A stretch of DNA of 64,000 nucleotides from CAWGCA01 sp963820955 (GCA_963820955.1 CAWGCA010000047.1:124001-188000), one strand, 5' to 3'. Counted from the stretch's first letter, positions 8,855 through 18,314 are shown. Notes: generated by a model from the letters alone, not told the origin. A program made the numbers and translations.

Positions 8855-10000
8855 ATGCCAGATTTAGCCGCGAACATGAATCAGTCGATCGGTGGTTTCC
8901 AGATCCAGGGCGTGATGATGCGCTACAATCTGTTCGCTCCGCGCCTGTACAATTGGTGCATGTCGCTTGGATTCGAGGCGGGAAAGATCGTGCCGTCTCG
9001 TGCCTTTTGCTCCGACGAGAGCCAGGGCTATCCCATCATTATGCTGGCCAAGCATTTCGGGGCCTTTCCCTTTAATCACGGCAGGGTGGGTGGCATAGTC
9101 GCCACCGACCGGCATGGCCCCCATGCCGAGCATGGTCAGGACCTGGTAATAGTTCAGGCCAGCCATGTAGGCTATGACCCGGCAGCCAAGTGTTTTGGCG
9201 CCTACCGGCGTCTTCAAACCACAAACCAGGAGTGCGGCCCGAACTGCGGTAAGATTCATCACGTCATTGGCTGGTATCAGGACGAATATCGGTTCGCCGG
9301 TAAAAATATCCTGCTGCACAAGAATGCAGGCAGGGCCTGCATCATCGTCGACAATCAGTTGTTGCGGGAAGAGCGGGATGAAGGACTGTTTCTGCGCCTG
9401 GATAAGCTGATCGAAAGCGACGCCGCCGGTCAGCGGATACCCTGCAGGATCCTTAGTACGGCCAAGGTGTTCCCCGCATCCTCCGACCTTGTCAACAGGT
9501 TGGGTGAGGCGGCGTTCAATGCCTCCAAACCGCAACCGATTGATTTCAATCTGACGGCGGACCTGTTTTCTTTCCGCCGCAACATCCAGCAACTGGAAGA
9601 GGGTGTGCATAACCTGGAGCACAATCTGATTCACTACATGCCCCAGATTGTCACCGCGCACTCACCGATCTTGACGGCGGCCCAGATCAATACCCAGATC
9701 GAGTTCGACCGCACCTTTCGCACGATCGTGAAGGAACGAGGCTATTGCGGCAAGAAGGTGCTGTTTATCTCCGGCCTCAATATCGACATCTCGCCCCAGG
9801 AAGGGCAGTTTTTTCCGCTGACCAAATTCGTGCCCTGGGCGGCCTATGTAAAGGATCCGGACGGCACCTATTCCATCCTGGAGCAACCGCAACTGGTGCA
9901 GGTGCTGGAACGGCAAAGCACCTCGAATCCAGACCAGATCGACTTGGAGGCGGCGATTCAGACGATGACAGAGGCCGAGGAAGTTAGGATCGAGTTGTAA
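8855..10000 (+). CDS. LCIB/theta-class carbonic-anhydrase-like protein
   Basis: This is a 381-residue protein. Residues 45-133 show a spacing pattern that I associate with the LCIB C-terminal carbonic anhydrase fold (theta class). It has a C-x-D-E motif (Cys52, Asp54, Glu55), a Gly/His-rich segment (residues 75-93, GRVGGIVATDRHGPH), a histidine in ASHVGYD (His104), arginines at 118-119 and a closing ECGPNCG (Cys127, Cys131). In LCIB-type enzymes Cys-His-Cys bind zinc and a nearby Asp/Arg pair gates it; here Cys52, His104 and Cys127 or Cys131 would be the ligands. The C-terminal 240 residues are an additional region that I do not recognise. No signal peptide is present. A carbonic anhydrase would fit a CO2-fixing cell, but the gene stands alone, away from RuBisCO. 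The family assignment comes from motif reading only and could be wrong. Confidence 0.6.
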   Translation: MPDLAANMNQSIGGFQIQGVMMRYNLFAPRLYNWCMSLGFEAGKIVPSRAFCSDESQGYPIIMLAKHFGAFPFNHGRVGGIVATDRHGPHAEHGQDLVIVQASHVGYDPAAKCFGAYRRLQTTNQECGPNCGKIHHVIGWYQDEYRFAGKNILLHKNAGRACIIVDNQLLREERDEGLFLRLDKLIESDAAGQRIPCRILSTAKVFPASSDLVNRLGEAAFNASKPQPIDFNLTADLFSFRRNIQQLEEGVHNLEHNLIHYMPQIVTAHSPILTAAQINTQIEFDRTFRTIVKERGYCGKKVLFISGLNIDISPQEGQFFPLTKFVPWAAYVKDPDGTYSILEQPQLVQVLERQSTSNPDQIDLEAAIQTMTEAEEVRIEL

Positions 10001-10169
10001 ACGTGTTTGCTGCCTGGTGTTGGGCGCTTATTGGCTAACGGGTACTTCGAAAAATCCCTTCCATGGGGCTTTTCGATACGGTGATGGAAATGCGCGATTT
10101 CCGATCGCCCTCATTTTCATGCGCTTACGCGCACGAAAGTGAAAATAGTGACGCATCCCTGCACCACAC

Positions 10170-10196
10170 GGGCACCTTTAGTTTTTCGAGGTGCCC
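10170..10196. terminator. Hairpin between convergent genes
   Basis: GGGCACCT (10170-10177) pairs with AGGTGCCC (10189-10196) around an 11-base loop. It lies 15 bases beyond the trpE stop and downstream of the convergent LCIB-like gene. The T-rich tail of a classical terminator is missing on both strands, so a terminator role is only likely. The rest of 10001-10210 contains further imperfect inverted repeats and no gene. Confidence 0.45.
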
Positions 10197-10210
10197 TAAA
10201 CAGAAATAGT

Positions 10211-11704
10211 TCAGCCACCCACGCAGTCGTCTACCTGCAGGCCCGCCTCGGCCGATTCCACGGCGCGGAATACCGCCCGTCCCTTGTTCATGGTCTCCTT
10301 CCACTCCATGGCCGGTATGGAATCCGCGACTATGCCGGCGCCGGCCTGGATGTGCAGGGTGTGGTCCTTGATCACCGCTGTGCGGATGGCGATAGCGGTG
10401 TCCATGTTGCCGTTCCAGGAGAGATAACCCACGGCACCGGAATAGACTCCCCGTTTCACCGGTTCCAATTCGTCAATGATCTCCATGGCGCGGATCTTGG
10501 GGGCGCCGCTCACGGTGCCGGCTGGAAAGGTTGCCCGCAGCACGTCGATCGCGGTCATACCTTCTTTTAATTCTCCGGTTACGTTGGAGACTATGTGCAT
10601 GACATGGGAGTAGCGCTCGACGATCATCTTGTCGGTGAGGCGCACGCTGCCGATCTTCGCCACCCGCCCGGTGTCGTTTCGCCCCAGATCGATCAGCATC
10701 AGATGTTCGGCCAATTCCTTAGGGTCTGACAGCAGCTCCGCTTCCAGCGCCTGATCCTCCTCCTCGGTATGTCCCCGGCGACGGGTGCCTGCGATGGGGC
10801 GCACGGTCACCTTTCCGTCCTCCAGGCGGGTGAGGATTTCGGGCGAAGAGCCGACGATATGGAATTCCTGCAGATTGAGAAAATACATGTAGGGCGACGG
10901 ATTGAGTCCGCGCAGGGCGCGATACAGGTCCAGGGGTGGCGCATGGAAGGGAATGGAGAGGCGTTGGGAGAGCACAACCTGCATACAGTCCCCGTCCAGG
11001 ATGTACTCCTTGGTGCGCTCCACCGCTTGTTTGAAGCCTGTCTCGGTGAAGCCTGAGACAAAGTGGGATTCGTCTATCTTGTTTCGTTCGGCGTGAGGTG
11101 GCGGTGCCGGTGACGAACGCATCTGTATTACCAGCTCCCTGAGTCTTTTTCGTCCCGATTCAAAGCTCCCCCCGCGGGTCGGGTCGACGTGAACGATGAC
11201 GTAAAGACGGCCCCGCAGATTGTCGAATACCACCACCTCGTCGGACACCAGTAGCAGTATGTCCGGATTGGCAATCGGATCGGGATTGGGGCATTGGGCC
11301 AGTTTTGGTTCGATGTAGCGAATGGTGTCGTAGCCGAAATAACCTACCAGTCCGCCGGTAAAGCGGGGCAGGTCCGGGTGATTTGCGACCCGGTATCGTT
11401 GCTGAAACGACTCGATAAAGGCCAGCGGGTCGCTGCACTCCGTCTGCTCCACGATTTCGCCATCTGTCTCTACCCGAACCTGGCTGCCGTTGACCTTGAG
11501 CAGGGTTCGGCAGGGCAGCCCGATGATGGAGTAGCGGCCCCATTTTTCACCCCCCTGCACCGACTCGAACAGATAGGAGTAAGGGCCGTCAGCCAGTTTG
11601 AGATAGGCGCTGAGGGGCGTGTCGAGATCGGCCAGCACCTCACACATCAGCGGGATGCGATTGTGGCCTTTGGCGACCAGGGCATCGAACAGCTCAGGGG
11701 TCAT
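10211..11704 (-). CDS. trpE: Anthranilate synthase component I
   Basis: The 497-residue TrpE makes anthranilate from chorismate, using ammonia from the glutaminase subunit TrpG, as the first committed step of tryptophan synthesis. The N-terminal domain holds the feedback-inhibition region (LFESVQGGEKWGRYSIIG, near residue 45). The chorismate-binding domain is intact, with the motifs PIAGTRRRG, LIDLGRNDTGRV, FPAGTVSGAPK and the C-terminal QAGAGIVADS. The length is normal for the family. The ATG at 11704 has GGAG about 8 bases upstream. It follows gph after 188 bases on the same strand, the usual rpe-gph-trpE order of many gammaproteobacteria. trpG is not within the window and no leader peptide was identified. 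Confidence 0.96.
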   Translation of the reverse strand: MTPELFDALVAKGHNRIPLMCEVLADLDTPLSAYLKLADGPYSYLFESVQGGEKWGRYSIIGLPCRTLLKVNGSQVRVETDGEIVEQTECSDPLAFIESFQQRYRVANHPDLPRFTGGLVGYFGYDTIRYIEPKLAQCPNPDPIANPDILLLVSDEVVVFDNLRGRLYVIVHVDPTRGGSFESGRKRLRELVIQMRSSPAPPPHAERNKIDESHFVSGFTETGFKQAVERTKEYILDGDCMQVVLSQRLSIPFHAPPLDLYRALRGLNPSPYMYFLNLQEFHIVGSSPEILTRLEDGKVTVRPIAGTRRRGHTEEEDQALEAELLSDPKELAEHLMLIDLGRNDTGRVAKIGSVRLTDKMIVERYSHVMHIVSNVTGELKEGMTAIDVLRATFPAGTVSGAPKIRAMEIIDELEPVKRGVYSGAVGYLSWNGNMDTAIAIRTAVIKDHTLHIQAGAGIVADSIPAMEWKETMNKGRAVFRAVESAEAGLQVDDCVGG

Positions 11705-11892
11705 TTTCTACTCCGCACGGAATCGAGAAGGGTCAGGCCTTTTCCTGGCCAATCCAGATGGGAGCTAACGATAATCGAAACGGGTTGAAGTTGCGAGCCA
11801 GGCGCCGGGCCGGCTGGGCAAAGTCTCCTCTCTACGCAGCCGGCGGAGGTTCCCACCGCGGCTGCATGCTGTTTCGTGACACCCGGGGTGGG

Positions 11893-12555
11893 TTACAGCA
11901 AGCCGTTCAGTTCTGTAAAGGAATCGATCACGGCGTCCGGCTGGGCCTCTCTTATATCACGCCCGTGGTTGTAACCATAGCTCACGCAGATCACCTGAAA
12001 ACCGGCTGCCCTGGCGGCCTTGACGTCGCTTACCGAATCCCCAAGCATCAGCGCCTCTGCGGGTTCAACCCCGTAGTGACGCGCCGCGTGCAGCAGCGGC
12101 ATGGGGTCCGGTTTTTTCTTCGGCAGGCTGTCGCCACTGATGACGATGCCGAAGCGATCATAGACCCCCAGTGCCTGCAGCAGTGGCTCGGTGAACTGAG
12201 CCGCCTTGTTGGTCACGCAACCCAGGTGATAGTCGCCGCTTTGAAGGTAGTCCAAACCCTGTTCGACGCCCTCATAGAGTCGGGACTCTTCACCGTTATG
12301 GCGGTCATAGAGTGTGACAAACAGCGGATAGGCCTGCTCGAAATCGGCCTCGTCCGGTTCCCCGTCCAGCTGCCCTATGAGAGCGCGTCGCACCAACCGT
12401 TCGACCCCGTTACCCACCCAGTTGCGGACCTTCTGTTCACCGTGGGTTGCTCGCCCCAGTTGCTCCATCATCCGGTCTACGCAGAAGGCCAGATCGGGCA
12501 CACTGTCCACCAGTGTGCCATCCAGATCGATCAATATGAGCTTTGGCTTTTGCAT
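11893..12555 (-). CDS. gph: Phosphoglycolate phosphatase
   Basis: This is a 220-residue HAD-superfamily hydrolase that dephosphorylates 2-phosphoglycolate to glycolate. Motif I is DLDGTLVDS (Asp9 nucleophile, Asp11), motif II is TNK near residue 115, the motif III lysine lies in KKKPDP, and motif IV is MLGDSVSD. Its ATG overlaps the rpe stop by one base (TGATG), showing translational coupling. In this organism its substrate would arise from the oxygenase side reaction of the RuBisCO encoded at 52579-53997, and its product would feed the glc operon at 57874-64000, although 2-phosphoglycolate from DNA repair is also a substrate in general. Confidence 0.93.
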   Translation of the reverse strand: MQKPKLILIDLDGTLVDSVPDLAFCVDRMMEQLGRATHGEQKVRNWVGNGVERLVRRALIGQLDGEPDEADFEQAYPLFVTLYDRHNGEESRLYEGVEQGLDYLQSGDYHLGCVTNKAAQFTEPLLQALGVYDRFGIVISGDSLPKKKPDPMPLLHAARHYGVEPAEALMLGDSVSDVKAARAAGFQVICVSYGYNHGRDIREAQPDAVIDSFTELNGLL

Positions 12556-13241
12556 CAGACCTTGGCGAGCTCTTCGCGCATCTGCCCGATGATGGTGTTG
12601 TAGCGGTTGGGGTCGGAGTCCTGACCCTTACCGAAGATACCGGAGCCGGCGACGAAGGTGTCAGTGCCTGCCGCCGCGACCTCGCGGATGTTCTCGGCCT
12701 TGACGCCGCCGTCGATTTCGAGCCGGATGTCGAAGCCGGAATCATCGATAATCTTGCGGCAGGCCCGGAGTTTGTCCAACGCAGCGGGGATGAAACTCTG
12801 ACCGCCAAACCCCGGGTTGACTGACATAATCAGGATCATGTCGATTTTGTCGAGTACATAGTCCAGATGGCTGAGGGGGGTGGCCGGGTTGAAGACCAGG
12901 CCCGATTTGCAGCCCTGTTCCCGAATCAACTGCAGCGAGCGGTCGATGTGCTCACTGGCCTCCGGATGGAAGGTGATATAGGTGGCGCCGGCCTTGGCAA
13001 AATCGGGAATGATACGATCGACTGGATTGACCATCATGTGTACGTCGATGGGGGCGGTCACGCCGTGCTTGCGCAGTGCTTCGCAGATCAGCGGCCCGAT
13101 GGTCAGGTTCGGCACGTAATGGTTGTCCATGACATCGAAATGAACGATATCGGCGCCAGCTGCCAGTACATTGTCTACCTCTTCACCGAGTTTGGCGAAG
13201 TCAGCTGAAAGGATAGAGGGGGCGATGAGATAGTCAGCCAT
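12555..13241 (-). CDS. rpe: Ribulose-phosphate 3-epimerase
   Basis: This 228-residue TIM-barrel enzyme interconverts ribulose 5-phosphate and xylulose 5-phosphate in the pentose phosphate and Calvin-Benson cycles. Family landmarks are APSILSADF at the N-terminus, HFDVMDNHYVPN with the metal ligands, the DVHMMV segment, SVNPGFGGQ and the phosphate-binding DGGV and VAGSGIF. The length is standard. The start has AGGAGAA a few bases upstream. It is the first gene of the rpe-gph-trpE unit and links the regenerative phase of CO2 fixation to phosphoglycolate removal. The upstream region (13242-13637) contains no other gene. Confidence 0.96.
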   Translation of the reverse strand: MADYLIAPSILSADFAKLGEEVDNVLAAGADIVHFDVMDNHYVPNLTIGPLICEALRKHGVTAPIDVHMMVNPVDRIIPDFAKAGATYITFHPEASEHIDRSLQLIREQGCKSGLVFNPATPLSHLDYVLDKIDMILIMSVNPGFGGQSFIPAALDKLRACRKIIDDSGFDIRLEIDGGVKAENIREVAAAGTDTFVAGSGIFGKGQDSDPNRYNTIIGQMREELAKV

Positions 13242-13385
13242 ATTGGTTCTCCTAGCAGAAGGGCGGGTATGTTTGGCAGTTAGAATATTAGCAACAACCC
13301 ACTTTACCGTATGCGCGCGTTTTTTTCACGCTTTTGGCATCAATACAGGGTGCGGACGGTCGCCTTTTTCGAGGGGCGAAAACCG

Positions 13386-13415
13386 GGCGTCCGGCTGCGG
13401 TCAGACGCCTTTTTT
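13386..13415 (+). terminator. Intrinsic terminator-like hairpin
   Basis: GGCGTC (13386-13391) pairs with GACGCC (13404-13409) around a 12-base loop, and a run of six T residues follows. It has the shape of a plus-strand terminator, yet no plus-strand gene lies upstream of it. It sits between rpe and the divergent DUF3530 gene and could insulate the latter from antisense transcription. Confidence 0.5.
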
Positions 13416-13637
13416 AACCAGCTGTCGAGAGGGTTGCCAATTTAGACACTCATTCGGGATAGTGTTCTAAAGCCGGATCACACCCGCGGACTGCGTCCGG
13501 TTGTCGCAGCTGCACCCTTCTCGTTCGTTTACTGCCGGCGTTTCTATTTGCCAAAGCGGACAACAAGGCTTGGCATCTGACCGAAAACAGTGCTGAATAT
13601 GACCTCAGGAAAACAATTGGGAACGGGGAGAAACAGC

Positions 13638-14510
13638 ATGCACCTGATGACTCAGCCGATGGCTCGCGGACGGTCGATAGAGGCTGGAATTTTTATTTCA
13701 ATTTTTCTCTTGCTTCTTGGTCTGACGGGGGGAAAGGCGGCCGCTGCCGACCTGCTCCGGGAACAACGCATTGCCGAACAGATCGAAGAGGCTATTCTGG
13801 TCGGTGAACCGCTGTACCTGAACGCAGATGGGCTGGAGTTCCTGGCGATCCACACGGAATCCAACCTGTCGTCTGTTCGGGGCGGTGCGATAATCCTGCA
13901 TGGCCACGGGGCCAACCCCAACTGGACGGACGTAGTCCAGCCCCTGCGCAGCGGTCTGCCTGACGGTGGTTGGGAAACCCTCTCCCTGCAGCTGCCGGTA
14001 CCCGCGGCGGATGCCCCCGACGGCGCGGTTGAAGCGCTTATACCCGAGGCCTTACCACGTATTCGGGCCGGGGTGGCGTATTTCCAGCAGCGTGACATTC
14101 GCAATATCGTGCTGGTTGGGCACAGCCTGGGGGCGCGCATGGGGGCGCACTACCTGGCTGCCAACCCATCGCGGGAGATCAGGGCGTTTGTCGCGGTGGG
14201 GATGTCGGTACCCGGCCCCAGTGCTGACGACAAGACCTTGGTGGCAGTACAGAACATAAAGATACCGGTATTCGATATTTACGGTAGTCGGGATATCGAT
14301 CCGGTACTTCATACCGCAGACCGACGCGCGGCGGCGGCCCGTCGCGGGGGTAACCGGGAATACCGGCAACTGGAGGTTCCCGGGGCGGATCACTTCTTTA
14401 GCGGCATGGGTGATGAACTGACTGCCCGGGTTCGGGCCTGGCTGACGCGGGTGGTCGGTACCCCGGTTCCGGACACCGGGAAAGCACTCCCCGAGCCGCA
14501 CCTTCGTTAG
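13638..14510 (+). CDS. DUF3530-like alpha/beta hydrolase, exported
   Basis: This is a 290-residue protein. The ATG at 13638 is preferred over one 48 bases upstream because GGGGAGAA precedes it and a signal peptide then follows (hydrophobic core IFISIFLLLLGLTGG, cleavage near AAAAD). The mature part has the alpha/beta-hydrolase pattern: LHGHGANPNW (oxyanion region), the nucleophile elbow GHSLGA with Ser, YGSRDID (likely acid region) and a late His in GADHFF. I recall this arrangement from the DUF3530 family of gammaproteobacteria, whose substrate is unknown. It stands alone, divergent from rpe and followed by a 375-base spacer. A periplasmic esterase role is inferred from fold motifs only. Confidence 0.75.
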   Translation: MHLMTQPMARGRSIEAGIFISIFLLLLGLTGGKAAAADLLREQRIAEQIEEAILVGEPLYLNADGLEFLAIHTESNLSSVRGGAIILHGHGANPNWTDVVQPLRSGLPDGGWETLSLQLPVPAADAPDGAVEALIPEALPRIRAGVAYFQQRDIRNIVLVGHSLGARMGAHYLAANPSREIRAFVAVGMSVPGPSADDKTLVAVQNIKIPVFDIYGSRDIDPVLHTADRRAAAARRGGNREYRQLEVPGADHFFSGMGDELTARVRAWLTRVVGTPVPDTGKALPEPHLR

Positions 14511-14885
14511 CTGAAAATCCTTCTAAAAAGGGTCTCAAAGGCGAATAAAGCAGGATATCAGTGGGGCCATTGTCGGCTGTGTTTATGGTTTAAGCGTCTT
14601 GACAATGGGCGTCCAGTCGGTTGTATTGATGCCTGGAGTCGGAATGTTACCGCTTCTTCTTAGCTTGCCTCGGCTGCGCTCGAGACGATTTGAGGGGGAT
14701 TTTGGGTGTTCGCCGGTGGCCGTCTGAGGCCCCTGAGAAAAGGGATACAAAGCGAACGGCCCTAAACCTGAAAGACTTAAGGGGTGAATGATCCAGCTGG
14801 GGTCGGAAGACGACGCCAGGGATGCAGCCAACCCTTCATGACTGCTCTATATATAGAAAACTACAAATGAGGGAGATTCAAACTG
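14511..14885 (+). promoter_or_regulatory. Spacer upstream of aapJ with candidate promoter
   Basis: There is no gene in these 375 bases. TTGACA at 14599-14604 followed after 17 bases by TGTATT is a possible sigma-70 promoter, and TATATATA at about 14844-14851 is a second possible -10 element close to aapJ. CCATTGTC and GACAATGG form a wide inverted repeat around the first one. The ribosome-binding site of aapJ (GAGGGAGA) lies at the end of the spacer. All assignments are tentative. Confidence 0.3.
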
Positions 14886-15908
14886 ATGAAAACGATTTAT
14901 GCTATAGCTTCTTCTGTTGCACTGCTGGCAGCCGCCACCGCTAGCGCCTATGCGGGCGCCACCATGGATGGGGTGAAAAAGAAAGGGTTCGTCCAGTGCG
15001 GTGTTAATACCGGTGTGCCCGGCTTTGCCGGCGCCGATGACAAGGGTAACTGGAAGGGGCTGGACGTGGATGTCTGCCGCGCCGCGGCAGCGGCCGTGTT
15101 TGGTGATGCAAAGAAAGTCAAATTCACCCCGTTGACGGCAAAAGAGCGCTTCACGGCGCTGCAGTCCGGCGAGATCGACGTGCTTTCCCGCAACACCACC
15201 TGGACCCTGACCCGGGACAGCGACCTCGGCCTCAACTTTACGGGCGTCAATTATTACGATGGCCAGGGGTTCCTGGTCAAGAAAAGCCTGGGGGTAAAGA
15301 GTGCCAAGGAACTGGATGGCGCCTCCTTCTGCATCCAGGCCGGCACCACCACCGAGCTCAATCTGGCCGACTATTTCCGTGCCAACAAGATGAAATATAC
15401 CCCGATCACCTTCGACAAGTCGGCTGAGACGGCCCAGGCCTTCGATGCCGGGCGCTGTGATGCGCTGACCTCCGATCAGTCCCAGCTCTACGCCCTGCGT
15501 ATCCAGCTGAAAGACCCGAAGAGTGCCGTGGTGCTGCCGGAGGTGATCTCAAAAGAGCCCCTCGGCCCGGTGGTGCGCCAGGGCGACGATGCCTGGTTCA
15601 ACGTGGTTCGCTGGGCGCTGTTTGCCATGGTCAACGCCGAGGATCTGGGTATCACCTCGAAGAACGTGGATGAGATGAAGGCGAAGAGCACCGACCCGAA
15701 TGTCCGCCGCCTGCTGGGCGTGGAGGGCATCAAGGGCAAAGGCCTCGGCGTACCGGATGACTGGGCCTATAACATCGTCAAGCAGGTGGGCAACTATGGC
15801 GAATCCTTCGAGCGTAATGTGGGTATGGACAGTCCGCTCGAGATCTCCCGCGGTCTGAACGCCCTCTGGAGTAATGGCGGCATCCAGTACGCACCGCCGA
15901 TTCGATAG
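14886..15908 (+). CDS. aapJ: Polar amino-acid ABC transporter, binding protein
   Basis: This is the 340-residue periplasmic binding protein of an Aap-type (general L-amino acid) ABC importer. A signal peptide is clear (hydrophobic residues 5-20, cleavage near AYAGA). The mature protein shows family SBP_bac_3 features: GVPGFAGADDKGNWKGLDVDVCRA near the N-terminus, RFTALQSGEIDVL and the ligand-contact stretch SRNTTWTLTRD. The length fits AapJ (about 340) rather than the shorter His/Gln binding proteins. It is the first gene of aapJ-Q-M-P, all on the plus strand. Such systems take up a broad range of amino acids, often under nitrogen control. Confidence 0.93.
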   Translation: MKTIYAIASSVALLAAATASAYAGATMDGVKKKGFVQCGVNTGVPGFAGADDKGNWKGLDVDVCRAAAAAVFGDAKKVKFTPLTAKERFTALQSGEIDVLSRNTTWTLTRDSDLGLNFTGVNYYDGQGFLVKKSLGVKSAKELDGASFCIQAGTTTELNLADYFRANKMKYTPITFDKSAETAQAFDAGRCDALTSDQSQLYALRIQLKDPKSAVVLPEVISKEPLGPVVRQGDDAWFNVVRWALFAMVNAEDLGITSKNVDEMKAKSTDPNVRRLLGVEGIKGKGLGVPDDWAYNIVKQVGNYGESFERNVGMDSPLEISRGLNALWSNGGIQYAPPIR

Positions 15909-16001
15909 GTTATCAGAGATCAAAAGCAGGTCCGGGACTGCGGGGCGGTTCGCGTCGCCCCGCAGTCCATTCAGTACTGACCCAGCTTCGGAACACTGTT
16001 C

Positions 16002-17193
16002 ATGACGGGTGCAAAACGACAAGATTCAGCCCCGACCAAGGCCGCACTCTGGCGTCGGCCTGTATTTAGATCGACTGTCTTTCAGGTGTTGCTGATCCTG
16101 GCGGTTGTCGGGATCGCCAATTTTCTGTTCACCAACACCCTGCAGAATCTCGAGCAGCGGGGGATCAGTACCGGTTTCGCGTTTCTCGATAACGAATCGG
16201 GGTTCGGCGTAGTCCAGTCCCTGATCGAGTACGACGAGACCCATACTTTCGGCCGGACCTTTCTGGTCGGCCTGCTCAACACCGTCCTGGTCTCCGGGCT
16301 AGGCATCATTCTCGCGACCATTATCGGTTTTCTCATGGGGGTGGCCCGCCTCTCCAGCAACTGGCTGATTGCCCGCCTCGCCACTGTCTATGTGGAGACC
16401 TTTCGTAACATCCCGCTGCTGCTGCAGATCATGTTCTGGTATTTCGCGGTGCTGCAACCCCTGCCGGGGCCGCGTCAGAGTCTGGAATTCGGCACCTCGG
16501 TATTTCTGAGTAACCGGGGCCTCTATATGCCGGCCCCGGTTTTCGAACCCGGTTTCGGCATGGTGCTGGCCGCCTTTATGGCTGCCGTTCTGCTGGTGGT
16601 TTTCCTGGCGCGCTGGGCCCGTCGGCGGCAGGAGGAGACGGGCCAGCAGTTTCATTCGGTGTATGTGTCCCTGGCTATCCTGCTCGGGCTGCCACTGCTG
16701 GTATTCCTGATCGCCGGTTCGCCTCTCTCCTGGGATTTTCCCGAGCTGCGGGGATTCAATTTTCGCGGCGGCATGGTGGTGATACCGGAACTTGCCGCCC
16801 TGCTACTGGCCTTGAGTATCTATACCGCATCCTTCATCGCCGAGGCGGTACGCTCCGGTATCCTGGCGGTCAGTCACGGCCAGACCGAGGCCGCCTTACG
16901 CCCTGGGTATACGTCCCGGGATTACCCTGCGGTTGGTGATTATCCCTCAGGCCCTGCGGGTGGTTATTCCCCAGCTCACCAGCCAGTATCTCAACCTGAC
17001 CAAGAACTCATCGCTGGCAACGGCGGTGGGCTATCCGGATCTGGTGGCGGTGTTTGCCGGTACCACGCTCAATCAGACCGGGCAGGCAGTGGAGGTGATC
17101 GCCATGACTATGGGGGTCTACCTCACCATCAGCCTGCTTATTTCCCTGTTCATGAACTGGTACAACAAGAAGAAGCAGTTGGTGGAGCGCTAG
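16002..17193 (+). pseudogene. aapQ: Amino-acid ABC transporter permease, one-base frameshift
   Basis: This is the inner-membrane permease of the Aap importer. The reading frame that starts at 16002 is good up to the conserved EAA cytoplasmic loop (SHGQTEAA) and then leaves the family sequence. The correct continuation, YALGIRPGITLRLVIIPQAL to KKKQLVER at 17193, lies in the next frame. The break is explained by a single extra T in the TT at 16896-16897; removing it restores EAAYALG and a 396-residue protein, the usual AapQ length. The unshifted frame would run on as nonsense to 17405, into aapM. Whether this is a real inactivating mutation or a sequencing error cannot be told, but the intact neighbours favour an error or a very recent lesion. 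Confidence 0.85.
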
Positions 17194-17196
17194 CAC

Positions 17197-18294
17197 ATGG
17201 CCGAATTCATATCCCAACCCGACCTTCCGCCGCCGGTCACCAGCGTCGGCGTGATCGGCTGGCTGCGGAAAAATTTGTTCTCTTCCTGGGCCAATTCCCT
17301 TTTGACCCTGCTGGCCCTTTATCTGCTCTATGTGGCGTTGCCCCCTCTGGTCAACTGGGCCTTTATCAAGGCCGACTGGGTGGGAGAATCCCGAGACGCC
17401 TGTGACAGCGGCGGCGCCTGCTGGGTCTTCACCCGTGTACGGTTCAATCAGTTCATGTATGGGTTCTATCCCGCGGCTGAGTATTGGCGAGTGAATCTTG
17501 CCTTTGGTTTGCTGGTGGTCTTGATGGTCCCCCTGTTTATTCAGAAAACCCCGCATAAAGGCTGGCTGGCCGCTTCTATTCTATTGATCTACCCGATCAT
17601 TGCCTTCTATCTGTTTGCCGGTGGCGCCTTCGGTCTGGAGCAGGTCGAGACCAGTCTTTGGGGAGGACTGACCCTGACCCTCATTCTCTCGGCTGTGGGT
17701 ATAGTTGCTTCGCTGCCTATCGGTATCGTGCTGGCGCTGGGTCGCCGCTCCAGTATGCCGATCGTGAAAGCATCCAGTATCATCTTCATCGAATTCTGGC
17801 GCGGGGTACCGTTGATTACGGTGCTGTTCATGTCCTCTGTCATGCTGCCGCTGTTTCTGCCGGAGGGCACCCATTTTGATAAGCTGCTGCGGGCCATGAT
17901 CGGCATTGTCCTGTTTCAGTCGGCCTATATGGCCGAGGTGGTTCGTGGTGGTCTGCAGGCCATTCCCAAGGGGCAGTACGAGGCGGCCAATGCCCTCGGA
18001 CTGAGCTACTGGAAGACCATGGGTCTGATTGTTCTGCCCCAGGCGCTGAAGCTGGTGATCCCTGGGATCGTGAACACCTTTATCGCTCTGTTCAAAGACA
18101 CCACCCTGGTGCTCATCATCGGCCTGTTCGATCTGCTGGCGATGATTCAGGCCGCCTTTACCGATCCCCACTGGCTGGGTTACGCCGTCGAGGGTTATGT
18201 CTTCGCCGCTCTGATCTTCTGGATCTTCTGTTTCGGTATGTCCCGTTACAGCCAGGCCCTGGAGCGCAAACTGCACCGCGGCCATGTCCGTTGA
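17197..18294 (+). CDS. aapM: Amino-acid ABC transporter permease
   Basis: This is the 365-residue second permease of the Aap importer. It has several hydrophobic segments: one near residues 30-50, a block at about 105-150, and the conserved MetI-like domain from about 150 to 355. The EAA loop reads QYEAANALGLSYWKTMGLIVLPQALK, the site that docks on the ATPase AapP. The start is three bases after the aapQ stop, indicating an operon. AapM normally pairs with AapQ as a heterodimer, so a truly broken aapQ would leave this gene without its partner. Confidence 0.92.
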   Translation: MAEFISQPDLPPPVTSVGVIGWLRKNLFSSWANSLLTLLALYLLYVALPPLVNWAFIKADWVGESRDACDSGGACWVFTRVRFNQFMYGFYPAAEYWRVNLAFGLLVVLMVPLFIQKTPHKGWLAASILLIYPIIAFYLFAGGAFGLEQVETSLWGGLTLTLILSAVGIVASLPIGIVLALGRRSSMPIVKASSIIFIEFWRGVPLITVLFMSSVMLPLFLPEGTHFDKLLRAMIGIVLFQSAYMAEVVRGGLQAIPKGQYEAANALGLSYWKTMGLIVLPQALKLVIPGIVNTFIALFKDTTLVLIIGLFDLLAMIQAAFTDPHWLGYAVEGYVFAALIFWIFCFGMSRYSQALERKLHRGHVR

Positions 18295-18314
18295 TGACGC
18301 TGGAGAAGAAAATT

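Noticed and set aside
16896..17405. The aapQ start frame continued to 17405 as a 467-aa protein
   Set aside because: After the EAA loop this frame loses all family resemblance and overlaps aapM; the real continuation is in the next frame.
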